A model generated the notes under the pieces. It had not been told where the DNA came from. It did no database searches and worked only from the letters and a program-made list of their open reading frames with translations. From contig JBBPTG010000057.1 of the NCBI GenBank assembly GCA_038093975.1, forward strand, positions 1 through 64,000: a stretch of DNA of 64,000 nt, read 5' to 3'. Source of the stretch: Chalciporus piperatus. Taxonomy: Eukaryota > Basidiomycota > Agaricomycetes > Boletales > Boletaceae. Each line of letters opens with the position of its first letter. The stretch's first letter is position 1. The translations under genes were made by a program, and so were the position numbers. Of this stretch, positions 45,571 through 55,519 are shown piece after piece.

Positions 45571-46390
45571 ATGAGCGTGGAAGAGCTGCAATCATGGTTA
45601 CAATCGGAACAAAGCCATCGGAGGAGGTACGCATGTGGTGGAGCCAGTCAGATGGCCACCGAGCTTACGTTAGGGGGACTTGGATCATATACGGAAGGTT
45701 GTGGGGTGCATGCCGGCGAGAACGGGAAAGTTGAAAGATAACTGGCATCATGATAACTCAGGCCCAGGTACATTAGCCGCCACCTTGCGCAAGAGGATCG
45801 CCTTAAAGAGACCAAGACATGAGAGGTGCTGGCAAGAGTACTATCAGGTATCTACTCCGAGGTTCCAATACGGTGTCGTCTGACCTCCTCCTTTGCAGCT
45901 GGAGACACTGGCATGTGAGTAATTGTGGGTGCACACTGCAGCGTGGTAGGGAAGCGAAACCCAAAGCGGCCGATGACCGCCGGGCACCGACAGTAGCCGG
46001 ACAAACCACGAAGCGAAGCTGCAATGAGGCTGAAGACGCTGAATCTGAAACAGATAAGAAACAACGAGTGGTTGATGAAACCGAAGATGAAGAAGAGACT
46101 CCTAGGCGCAGAGGACCGCGAAGGGTACCACTCCCAACGCAAAGGAACGAGACCAACGAGAGCGAGGGAGAATTTTGCGGCTAAAGACACGCAAGGCATC
46201 ATCTCGTAACATGTTAGTGACATGACAGGTCTTAGTAGATACGGGGAACGTGTCGAACGATATTGCATGCGCAGGGTGAATGATTTAGAGAACACACTGC
46301 CAAAAGATGTATACGGTATGTACGATTCTGAATCCATCTTACGGTTCCATGTCCTCGTACTGACAATACCAGAACATGAATCCGTATCAT
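45571..46390 (+). CDS. Probable multi-exon gene of unknown function (model tentative)
   Basis: Coding-like pieces line up on the plus strand. There is a start at 45571 (MSVEELQSWLQSEQSHRRRY). A block near 45690-45840 reads MPARTGKLKDNWHHDNSGPG and TLRKRIALKRPRHERCWQEY. A charged block at about 45945-46182 reads EAKPKAADDRRAPTVAG and DAESETDKKQRVVDETEDEE. A last block near 46229-46320 reads YGERVERYCMRRVNDLENTL. Good GT/AG borders exist for the second and last introns (GTATCT at 45847, GTATGT at 46318), but I could not join all blocks in one frame. It may be a small nuclear charged protein or a degenerate gene. No family is recognised. Confidence 0.4.
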
Positions 46391-46562
46391 GATGATGGAA
46401 TGTCGAATGTCGAGCCAGTCGCGACTACTAGGGAACATTGTCTCCGTGTGAACAAACTTCCTGATTCCTTGCAAGTCTTGGCATGTGCGAAAATGATTGA
46501 CGAACTCATCAGCTCAAGACTCATCCTCGTCGCGACCATCAGCAAATACCCAACGAATCGTA

Positions 46563-49274
46563 ATGACCGTACAGAAACCCATGAGTACATTGCACGGTCA
46601 AGATATCTGCCCTTCGTCACAAGACGACACAGATGCTCACTTGTCAGCACTTTCACCGACCACGGACGATTCGCCGACATGCGACAGTAATAATCCAGCA
46701 GACCCTACGGCCCGGAAGAAGAAAAAGAAAAAGAAGGCAAAGAAGGCAGCCACCGAGGATACATCCACTACAGCTCCACGGAAGCAAGTCCCAGACGAAC
46801 GCCCTGTGCTCTGCATCAGTAGAAACAAGCACTGGAAGTATATCAGCTCATACCATGTCAGTTTGTCTATCTCCTAACACGTCGTCTTGCCGAATCATAA
46901 TACCATGTTTTCTACTTCGTCATCAGGGTCCATGGCTCCAGCTCCCACTTGAGTTGCTCGAGTCTCTCCTCGTTCTCAACGTAGATCCCGCGGCTCTCTC
47001 TGGTTCTGAGACACCCGCGCACACCTTGAATTCCCCTCGGATTGCAAACTCCCCTCACTCCAACTCTCAGTCGCGCGCTTTCCCCCGACGCGACCGTGAC
47101 AGAGGGCACCATACTCTCTCAGATCACACACCTCCAGACTCACCACGACGCAGTCTCAACAATTTACCTGGGCCATATACCTCCCCATCCCCTCCATTCC
47201 TTTGGCCTATACCAGGCAAGCCGACTCCTCCACCTATCGATCCAGGCGTATTTCATAACGTAACAATGATTCGACGACTCATTGACGAGGCCGCAGAGCT
47301 TTCGGTACGTGCGTCATCTGGAATGTCTGCTGCGGCTCTGGGATCGATGCGTGGAGGGAGTAATGGCGCATGGCCAACTGCTCAAAGCCTCGGCCTCGAC
47401 GGATCAGGTAACGTGGGAGGGGGACGAAATGTTGCCATGAGCGCAATGCGCGTACATAGACTACGAGCCCTAGCCGTGCAGAAACTTGCAGCGGCCTATA
47501 AAGCCGACGAAATCGCCAGTAGCGTGATGGTCATGCAGGGCGGCAGTGTATTCGATGACATTGCCGAAAGAGTCCTTAAGCATGGTACGTTATGTTCCCC
47601 ATTTCTTTCAACGAGTCGCAGGTGCGAACTTGATTGCAGATCCCAATGACCCCGATGCCAAATATGTTCATTTCTTCCACGAGAAAATACCCTCTCGGTA
47701 CGTGAACCGTGCTTGGGGGACGTATTTTTAACTGTTGAAGTAGTGCGAACAGACAATTGGCCGAGTCCACTTCTACCCACGTATTGGATGACCTCATCGC
47801 TGCACATCCGCAGCGACTTGAATATTATCGGACACGGGGCATCGTACATTGCTTCCGCGACGAATACAATCTCGCTACAAAAGACTTTACGCACGCCCTC
47901 AAGGAAGCTCGCGCGGCACGCAAGGGTCGGATGGCACATCGTAACATCACATTACCATCCGAGGGCCGTGGAAAGAGTGGCAAGAAAAAGAAAGGGTCCA
48001 GCAAGTCCAACGGACACAACGGCACCAGCGACCCTGCGGATGGGTCGGTGGTCGAAGGACCAGATGGGGAGCCGATCTTAATGCACCCATCAGCCTTACC
48101 AGACGCACCAGACCCTATTGAGCCGCAACTGTTGTTTCTGAGGGGCGCAGCTTATCTGCAGCACGCGCTTTATCTCATCGAATCCGCGATCCTGAAACTC
48201 GAAGGAGTTAATAAGGCGCTGTCTTCTCCTGACGGCGCTGAATTGCGCCTCTGTTATCTCGATAACGGCCGATTGGGAGGTGTCGAGATCGGAAATCCGG
48301 ATGGTCCTCTCGGAAAGAGCAGTAGTGCAAAGGTACGGGCCTACAGAGGCGTGTTGAGCGAGGAGGGTTTCCGTGAAGACATCTACGGTTATCTGCGCAA
48401 GTGCATCCGAGATCACGAACGCTTCCTCGCTCACTTTGACACCCTCGAAGGACCTCCGCCAATGGCCGGAAAGGACGGACCCGTTAACCTACATCGGAGG
48501 GTTGAGATCTCATTCTTACTCTCCGAGATGGTGCGACCAGGCAATCGTAGCACTACCGCTTCTGGTCTCGCTGGAGTGGAGTCAACCCTTCCCGCCATGT
48601 TCACCACCTATCATCCCCTCCTCGTCGAATCCCATTTCACCATCTTGATCTGTCAACTCATGCTCGCGGAGTTACCGGCGCTCTTGACCACATTCGCGCG
48701 CACGGCGGTACTCGTAGATGGGCTCGAAGGATACCCAGTCTTCCTTCCTCCCCGATCCATGGCTCAAGCCGAATTCGTCGAAGTACTCGAGCGTCTCGCA
48801 GCGGGCTGGAAAGTCGGCGTCCAGCCCTATGCCGCGATGCGCTCCACGGCTGTAGCAAGTAGGCTTGCGATTGAACCTCCTCCCGCGTCCCCCTCTAGCT
48901 CCGTGCTCGAGGTGATGTCCTCGTCTTCGGGCGATACCACCGACTCTTACTCCGTTCCATTCGCGTCCACGTCGTCTACTGGCAAAGGCACCGTCACTCC
49001 GGTCTTGGATACCCCTGGCGGCGACACCCCTTCCTCCTCATTCAGCCAGAGCCGTGTCGATCTTGCAGAGGCACTGGACTGTATGCGTATCCTGCTTGTA
49101 CCCGTTGCGGCAAGACAAAAAGAGCGCGCTGCGCAAGCTACGGCGGAGAAGCCGTTGAATGGGAACAAGAAGAAACCGCTGAACATCAATATCCCACTTC
49201 ACGGCCCACGGGTGGAAATTATCCTCGCCTGGCTCGCTGCGGTCCATCTCGTGGAATTCGAAAGCGTTGCTTGA
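46563..49274 (+). CDS. Large conserved-looking protein, alpha-helical/TPR-like, function unknown
   Basis: Exons 46563-46856, 46927-47584, 47640-47697 and 47753-49274 join in phase to 843 residues. The N-terminus is disordered with a poly-lysine patch (ARKKKKKKKAKKAAT). A helical block follows (GPWLQLPLELLESLLVLNVD), then a Ser/Pro linker with PSPPFLWPIPGKPTPPPID. The helix-rich core looks TPR-like: FHNVTMIRRLIDEAAELSV, RVHRLRALAVQKLAAAYKAD, RLEYYRTRGIVHCFRDEYN and PQLLFLRGAAYLQHALYLIE. A lysine-rich loop (GKKKKGSSKSNGHNG) interrupts the core. The C-terminal part ends VEIILAWLAAVHLVEFESVA. I do not recognise a named family. Repeat helices of this type usually bind proteins. The start is chosen as the first ATG in the open frame. 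Confidence 0.8.
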
Positions 49275-49590
49275 AGCCCACACGCATTTCGCAGCCGCAA
49301 ATGGGGATGAAATGAACGCTCAAGATCTCATTGTATGACTGGAAAAAACAAAACAAAAATTTCATGTCGCTTGAGCGACCTGCTATTGATCATTCGATTC
49401 AAGGATGCGGTGTGGTTGATATATCACCTCTTTTTTGGAATATTTCAGTGAAGGAATATTGTATTTGCGCCAATGCAAGCATCTATGATTATTGAATCGA
49501 TCAAAGTTCGACGAGTGTGTCCTTGGAGAGAGCAGGGATCAAAAACGACCATGCCCCAGATGCATGTTGACCGCAAGGTCGAAACACGTA
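49275..49590. other. Convergent 3' intergenic, 316 nt
   Basis: 3' flanks of two converging genes, A/T-rich near 49340-49460. No gene is seen. Confidence 0.4.
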
Positions 49591-50675
49591 TTACCGACCC
49601 TTCTTTTCCAACACCGTTCTGCTGCTGCTGTTACTGTTCAGATCCTCTTTCGCCTGCCGTACGAACGTATCGAAATAAGCGATGACGCGTGAAACAGACA
49701 AGGCTGCCACGAGCAAGATGGGGATAAGGAAGCCCACGGTCGGTAGCAAAGAAGCCGGGAGCACGCCCAAGTACAACGGTTCCAAGATAACGATGAATGG
49801 GGTTGGAATTGTTGAACCGTCCAGACGCCCGATCGCTAAATCAGCCAGTGCATCGCTGTCAGGGTGAGGAACGGAGGAGTAGACTTGAGGTCGAGTTCGA
49901 GATTGAGAGTTCGAGTTGGGAGTGGGAAAACCAGCGTTGATGGCGCGTATGCGTGCATATTTGGACCGAGTCGTGGGCGTGTGTGGGGAGGTCCTGGTGT
50001 TGGCGTTGGCGTTGGCGTTGGCGTTGGTGTGTGTGATTTCAGGCCCTGTCGAGGTCTGGTGTCGTTTAGATAGTCGGGCGAGGACTGTTTCTGGAGAGTA
50101 TATCTCTATCGAGAAGTCCGCGGGGGTCTAGTGAGGTAGACATTAAATCCATGAGCACGATAGAACAGAAAAACGGACGGGTCCTGGAGAGGGACCACGA
50201 CCATGACAGATGGGATAATGATTGGAAAAAAATGAACGCACAGAAGCAGGCCAAGAGAGGCGAAGAGTGAAGGTGGAGTAGGATATCCATTTCTCGTCGT
50301 CCAGGTCGAGGAAGAGCCATAATTCGTGTGGGCATGAAAATGGACGGTGAGAGGACACAGTCGTGTCATCTTGTTCACACACCTGATGGAGAGGTGTATG
50401 AAGCGCAGCAGGTTCAAGTGTCCATTGCCGCTCATTATCTGAGTGATGAAGCTTTGACCTAACCGCGATGAAATGGGTGACAGCTCTCTCTCCCTCCCTC
50501 GCCCGAAGGGGCTGTTGAAGGAAACTCACCAATTTCCGACCACAGCTAAAGGAAGATCAACTGTCCGCGAGAGAGAGGTCGAGAAGTTGATAATTTCCGT
50601 GTTGGCGGCAACTTCGTGACATAAAAGCGGGACAAGAAGAGACAAAACTTGAAACGATAGATGACTGAACAACAT
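49591..50675 (-). CDS. Single-pass secretory-pathway membrane protein, unknown family
   Basis: The start at 50675 gives a signal peptide (MLFSHLSFQVLSLLVPLLCH, with likely cleavage after EVAA). Lumenal segments follow: NFSTSLSRTVDLPLAVVGNW, ERQWTLEPAALHTPLHQ, CPHELWLFLDLDDEKWISYS and FTLRLSWPAS, then DFSIEIYSPETVLARLSKR. A variable linker contains an Ala-Asn repeat. The C-terminus carries PFIVILEPLYLGVLPASLLP and a membrane helix (VGFLIPILLVAALSVSRVI), then a short Ser-rich tail. A type I ER membrane protein is the simplest reading. The layout is somewhat like small accessory subunits of GPI mannosyltransferase (PIG-X/Pbn1), but the similarity is too weak to assign. Three or four short introns are needed. 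Confidence 0.72.
49999..50028. repeat. Hexanucleotide (GTTGGC)n microsatellite within coding sequence
   Basis: Four perfect GTTGGC units plus one variant. On the coding (minus) strand they give an alternating Asn-Ala run in the variable linker of the membrane protein. Unit changes keep the frame. Confidence 0.8.
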
Positions 50676-51083
50676 TTTGCACGGGAAACTGTCGAGACAG
50701 GTCGAGACCAAGATAGGATCGCTGTCAAGTCAACAGGTCTACGCCGTCTCACTCTGACTTGTCAGAAGGTCAGGTCTTGATTGTGGCATATCAATGAAAC
50801 ATTCCATAATGACCTGGGCCATAAGTACGGAACTACATACGGCATCGTCAAAAATAGGCATAACTTTATGAGAGAAGTGTGACGGGAAAGTAGGCACAGG
50901 GCATGTAAAATATTGAATGGGCGGCCATCTACGCATGGATTGTCTAGAGGCGCCACCAGCAATTATGGGAGTTGATCTGATCAATGAATAACCTGTATGC
51001 AAAAACCAAATTCAGTGTTGCCCGAAACAAACCCTAGACGGCTGTTCCTTCTAATACTGAAGTTTGCCTTCAAGAAAACCCTT
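50676..51083. other. Intergenic, 408 nt
   Basis: This lies between the zinc-finger remnant's stop and the membrane-protein start on the same strand. No gene is seen. Confidence 0.4.
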
Positions 51084-51810
51084 TCACCTAGACTTAAATT
51101 CAATCGTCCGACGAACAAAGCTCCTCGTCAAACGATCCCATCTCCATCGAAGCGAACCCAAGCTTAATAGCCCACAACTTTCACTTTGGACGTGCTGGCA
51201 CAAAGCACTGAGAGACTTGAATGTTGCATGGCAGTCGGAGAGCGGACAGGTATATCCTCCATCCGCATTCGATGGGTCAGTGATGAGATGTTTCCAGTCT
51301 TCTTCCCGGATTAATCGATTAACCCTGCGGCGATCAACACCAGACTCGCAAAAACCGGACTCGAGGTGAAGGATCAACGCCGAGGTGCTGACCACCGATC
51401 GCGTGCAACCACGGGCCTGACAGTGGACATTCTTTGGTCGATGGGTACTGAAGTTCAAGTGCTAAGTATAACCAATATATTAGTTATCTCGTCGGAGACG
51501 ATAAAAAAGAGAAACTTACCTCGCGCAAGTTGCTTTTAGAGCTGAAAGTATGCCGACATTCAACACAGTAATGATGAGTGTCAGTCAGCTGTCGGCGGTG
51601 CTGGTGCAGGTCACACTCCTTCTTAAAGATTTTATCGCACAGACCACAATAGTGATGTGCGTCTTGACGGTGATCAATGAGGCTATCATGATCGGGGAAT
51701 TCGCTGTCGCATTGACGACAATAGTAGTGACTTGGACTCTGATCACGGAGACGTTTCCACGTCTCAAAGTCCTTGTCGAAATGGCTTATTGAGATCGCTG
51801 TGGAAGCCAC
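51084..51810 (-). pseudogene. C2H2 zinc-finger paralog, 5'-truncated and probably decaying
   Basis: Two exons (51520-51810, 51084-51461) align with the intact neighbour at 52179-53111. DKDFETWKRLRDQSPSHYYC matches DKDFETWEGRRQHYIQSPRH. HYCVECRHTFSSKSNLRE, RPKNVHCQARGCTRSVV and SALILHLESGFCESGVD also match. The copy lacks the neighbour's first finger and the first Cys pair of the second (SISHF in place of VCEDC). It also lacks one finger near the C-terminus. No ATG precedes the homology in frame; the nearest upstream ATG meets a stop within seven codons. The remaining fingers keep their Cys and His residues, so a start in an unseen upstream exon remains possible. Confidence 0.7.
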
Positions 51811-52178
51811 GTAGCCAACCGCTAAATGATCGGATGAGTCATACGATTATGTAAGCGAAGCCAAGTTCAGTGGTCCAATCAAGTGGCAGATTTTATTTGG
51901 AGTCTGCTCACACTTCCAAACCTTATGGAGCAAGCTCCTGTTCGCGATTTCGGGGAATTGTTGCCATAACGTGCTCGAATACACATGGATGAAAATAACA
52001 GAGAACTGTAGGGTAGGGTTCAGGCGATCAAATAGCAGCCCGAAACGGCACTGCACGAGACATGAAAGCTATGAAGGGGAAGAAGATTCAGCGTCAATCG
52101 AACCAAGGGCTAGTGGCTAAGAGGCGACCCTTCCTTCCAACGCTTGGGTTTGGGGGGAAAGGCTCTCTCTCGCCTTTA
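51811..52178. other. Spacer between zinc-finger paralogs, 368 nt
   Basis: I see no gene. It separates the stop of the intact copy from the truncated copy. Confidence 0.4.
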
Positions 52179-53111
52179 CTAGTTCGGGGTCAAACGCTTA
52201 ACACCACTGAGCAAACCATCCAGTGCATGTTGGACGGATCTGAATCTTAATACGCCACATCTCTCGCTTTCAACGTGCTGACACAAAGCGCTGAGAGTGA
52301 TGAAATTTGTGTGGCAGGTGGGGAGAGGACACCTATAGATCTTCTGCTGGTGCCGTGGGCTCGCCAGGTGGCGGTTGAGATCAGGAAGTGACTGGAACGC
52401 GTGATGGCAAAGGACACATTCATAGGCGTTGATATAACTATTCCACGACCGTCCGGTGGCGACATACCCTGTGGTGTCACCAGCAGTAAGGAGTCGCGAG
52501 GGATCAGTGATGACATGGTTTCGATCTGCTTCCTGGATAAAGCGATTGATCGTGGGACGGTCCATACCGGACTTGCAGGAGCCAGACTCAAGGTGGAGGA
52601 TCAATGCGGATTTGCTGACAAAGGCCAGCGTGCAACCGCGGAATGGACAACGGACATTCTTTGGTTGATGAATACTAGATTTCTGGTGCTGAGATAAATG
52701 ACCATCAGTTGCCTCGTCGTCCAACGTGAAAAAAAGGGAAACACTTACTGCACGCAAATGACTCTCGGAGTCGAAAAAACGCTGGCACGGAGCACAGTAG
52801 AGATGAGATCGATGCACCTGTCTGTCGTGCTCCTGCAACCCAAGGTCGTTCTGAAAGAACTGGTCACATGCGGCACACCAGTCGTGTGTGTTGTTGCAAT
52901 GATCGATCAGACCAGTACGACTCGCGAATAAGGTGTTGCAACGACGACAGTAGTCGTGACGCGGACTCTGGATGTAATGCTGTCGACGACCCTCCCATGT
53001 CTCAAAGTCCTTGTCGCAGTCCTCACAGACGTAATGTCTTGGTGAGTCTGCGACGTGCTGGTCGTACGAAGACCAGGAGTTGAAGTATCTGTCACAGCGC
53101 TCGCAATACAT
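52179..53111 (-). CDS. Multi-finger C2H2 zinc-finger protein
   Basis: The protein starts MYCERCDRYFNSWSSYDQH and carries successive C-x2-C-x12-H-type fingers: CERC, CEDCDKDFETW, CRRCNTLFASRTGLIDH, CAACDQFFQNDLGLQEHD and CAPCQRFFDSESHLRA. C-x4-C-type fingers follow (CPFRGCTLAFVSKSALILHL, CPLPTCHTNFITLSALCQH), with YECVLCHHAFQSLPDLNRH between. A 60-nt intron (52689-52748) is supported by the paralog, which has an intron at the same place. The intron is a multiple of three without stops, so retention would only insert 20 residues. Multi-finger proteins of this layout are common lineage-specific families in mushrooms; they are presumed nucleic-acid binding, with unknown targets. The ATG is preceded by a CTCTCAG, so an upstream exon is possible. 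Confidence 0.82.
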   Translation of the reverse strand: MYCERCDRYFNSWSSYDQHVADSPRHYVCEDCDKDFETWEGRRQHYIQSPRHDYCRRCNTLFASRTGLIDHCNNTHDWCAACDQFFQNDLGLQEHDRQVHRSHLYCAPCQRFFDSESHLRAVSVSLFFTLDDEATDGHLSQHQKSSIHQPKNVRCPFRGCTLAFVSKSALILHLESGSCKSGMDRPTINRFIQEADRNHVITDPSRLLTAGDTTGYVATGRSWNSYINAYECVLCHHAFQSLPDLNRHLASPRHQQKIYRCPLPTCHTNFITLSALCQHVESERCGVLRFRSVQHALDGLLSGVKRLTPN

Positions 53112-53332
53112 CGCTGAGAGCCAAAAGATAAATCAACCCGACGTTGTCTGCGATGATGGTAAGGGGTCAAGGGATACAAAGGATACAAAGGTTCCGAGTC
53201 CCTATTACATCATCGCTCCCGGACAATCTTACAGGTGATCGGGGTCTTACACGCGTATGCTGTCGGCACGTGATCAACTTCTTGTTCTCGCTATACGACC
53301 ACGCACAACGCACGTCTACAACACCTGCAACG

Positions 53333-54213
53333 ATGTACTCGACCTCAGCACAGAAAACGAAGCGACGGACACATACACGTCCAGAACTCACAGATGAACA
53401 AAAGCAAGAGATAAAAGAGGCATTTGAACTCTTCGACACGGACAAGGACGGCTCATTGGACTACCACGAGCTCAAAGTCGCGATGCGCGCGCTTGGCTTT
53501 GACATGAAGAAGGCCGAGGTTCTCAAGATTCTCAGAGATCATGACAAAAGCGGTCACGGTCTCATGGAATTCGAGGATTTTGCAAAAATCAGTTGAGTCA
53601 GCTCTTGTCTCTCTTGCACCGCATTGCAGAATCTCGCCCTCTCGCCAGCCTGCACTTGACGCGACATTAATGCCAGTCGCGAGGTCCTTGATGGCGGATT
53701 CACGGCGCCCACTGTCTCGTCCAATTCTGTCCTTATTGATGTCGTTACTCACCTCGGATTCCAGTGAGCGAGCGGATTCTCGCACGAGATCCGATGGAAG
53801 AGATCCGTCGCGCGTTCCAATTATTTGACGACGATAACACGGGCAAGATTAGTGTACGGAATCTCAGAAGAGTGGCCAAGGAAATTGGTGACCGCTTGGA
53901 GGATGATGAACTGTGAGTGCGATCGCCCTTCTCCACTTTTAGGGCGTAAGACTCTGCCAGTGCTGGGCGCAGCACTTGAGCCCAATACCCTGGTTCCGTA
54001 CACGGTGCTGTTTGACCTTGTCTTCCTTTGCCGTGCCGTTTTTTATCCACCGCTATTGCCCGAAAAAATCGATTATTATCCATCCGCGTTCTATATTTGC
54101 TCACCTCTGCTCTTCCATTTCCTAGGCAAGCGATGATTGACGAATTCGACCTTGACCAGGATGGGGAAATCAACGAACAAGAATTCTTCGCGATCCTGAC
54201 CGACGACGCATAG
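53333..54213 (+). CDS. CDC31: Centrin (Cdc31), EF-hand calcium-binding protein
   Basis: Exons 53333-53591, 53765-53912 and 54126-54213 join to 164 residues, the standard centrin length. A short basic N-terminus ([19 protein letters not shown]) leads into four EF hands. EF1 is [14 protein letters not shown]3 [12 protein letters not shown] and EF4 [14 protein letters not shown]2 ([12 protein letters not shown]) has lost good loop geometry, as often in centrins. Linkers [51 protein letters not shown] and [19 protein letters not shown] are diagnostic. Centrin acts at the spindle pole body half-bridge and in nuclear pore and repair complexes. The introns here are long for this region (173 and 213 nt). 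Confidence 0.95.
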
Positions 54214-55519
54214 TTTCCCGTGTCCCCTTTTGGCTCGTCTCTTGCCCTCCTTGGTGACTTTCTATACAATCACATTTGCTGTAGAATATCACGTCGTCCT
54301 TTGCTATCTATTATCCTTGTTACCCCGATCGCGACGATATTGGTCTTCGTGCCCTGTATGTGCATTTTCTCACCCGATCATCATCGTCAACAGTCTGACT
54401 CATTTTTTTCCCTCCACAGCCACATGATCGCAGCTGTACCTTTGTTCCCCCAGACCCATTCCTGTAATCGTAATATGATTCTCGTGTCGACGAGCTCCGC
54501 CGAGACATTTCGTTTGCCCAGCCGGTGCATTGTATTCGCTGAGTCACCTTTGAGCGGTTTTGTGAAATGACTTGCACTGATCGGCCATATCCTGCCGTTC
54601 ATGCCCGATCAGTGACCAAGATCAGGTAGGTTCCAGGCCGCCGCATGGCGGGGCACCTATCACATGAATATCAGAATATAGAGAGCTGCGTTCATTGGCA
54701 TTGACTAAATACACTGTGACACTGTCCCGTTCGTCTGTGGGACCGCGCCAAGGCGATCCCAGAGAAAATAATACCAGTATAAGACGCCCATAATCCCCAA
54801 GTGATCATACTTTACAACCATAACGTATTGCTACATACTCCGACCCGATTGGTACAATAAAGAACATGGAAGCCAGGGAATGTCCGTATGTGAATGATGC
54901 GAAATAATGATACAGAACCCACCGCCTGGATGAGCGGTGACAAAATACAGAAAAGGTCGTAAAAGGTGTGGAAATCTGTTGTTCAGCATCTACACCAACC
55001 ATAAACGATGCTCGTTAAGCGGGGATTCATCGTGAAAAAAAGGGGGAATGGTGGTGGGAAATATTCATGAACGTCAAGCATGAGCATGTTTGCGAGACCA
55101 ATTGCGAGCGGTATCCACTGCCGAGGAGAGGATACGAACTCGGAAGTTGCCTTCATAGACAAAGCGACGCAGACGAGGTTGAGACCGAGGAGTTGAAGGA
55201 AGCATGATGGCATGAAAAGATAGCGGAAGCCAGGCGAGCATAACCCGAGAAGTGTCGAAGCGAAGAAGGGCCAGTGGGTATATGCAGTGGACCTCGACGG
55301 CGGCGTGGAGCATGGAGGAATGTCCGAAAGGATAAGAACGAGGATGAATGAACAGTGTACGTTTGGGAAATGAGACGAATAAGAAGACGAAACACGGAAA
55401 AGGAAACGTATGTTGTCCACTTGTCACAAGTCCGACTGCCGTGATTGCGGTGAGCGCCGCCCTTGATGGCCTCGGACTGTAGCCCCAAGAAGAAACCTTT
55501 GCGTGTGCGCGTGGAGCGT
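54214..55519. other. Convergent intergenic, 1.3 kb
   Basis: 3' flanks of centrin and the zinc-finger factor at 55520-57687. Minus-strand open frames between 55074 and 55523 continue from the transcription factor but lie beyond its in-frame stop at 55520. No conserved product is seen. Confidence 0.4.

Noticed and set aside
55074..55519. Minus-strand frames continuing past the zinc-finger factor
   Set aside because: The correctly spliced frame stops at 55520; these frames are out of phase with the second finger.
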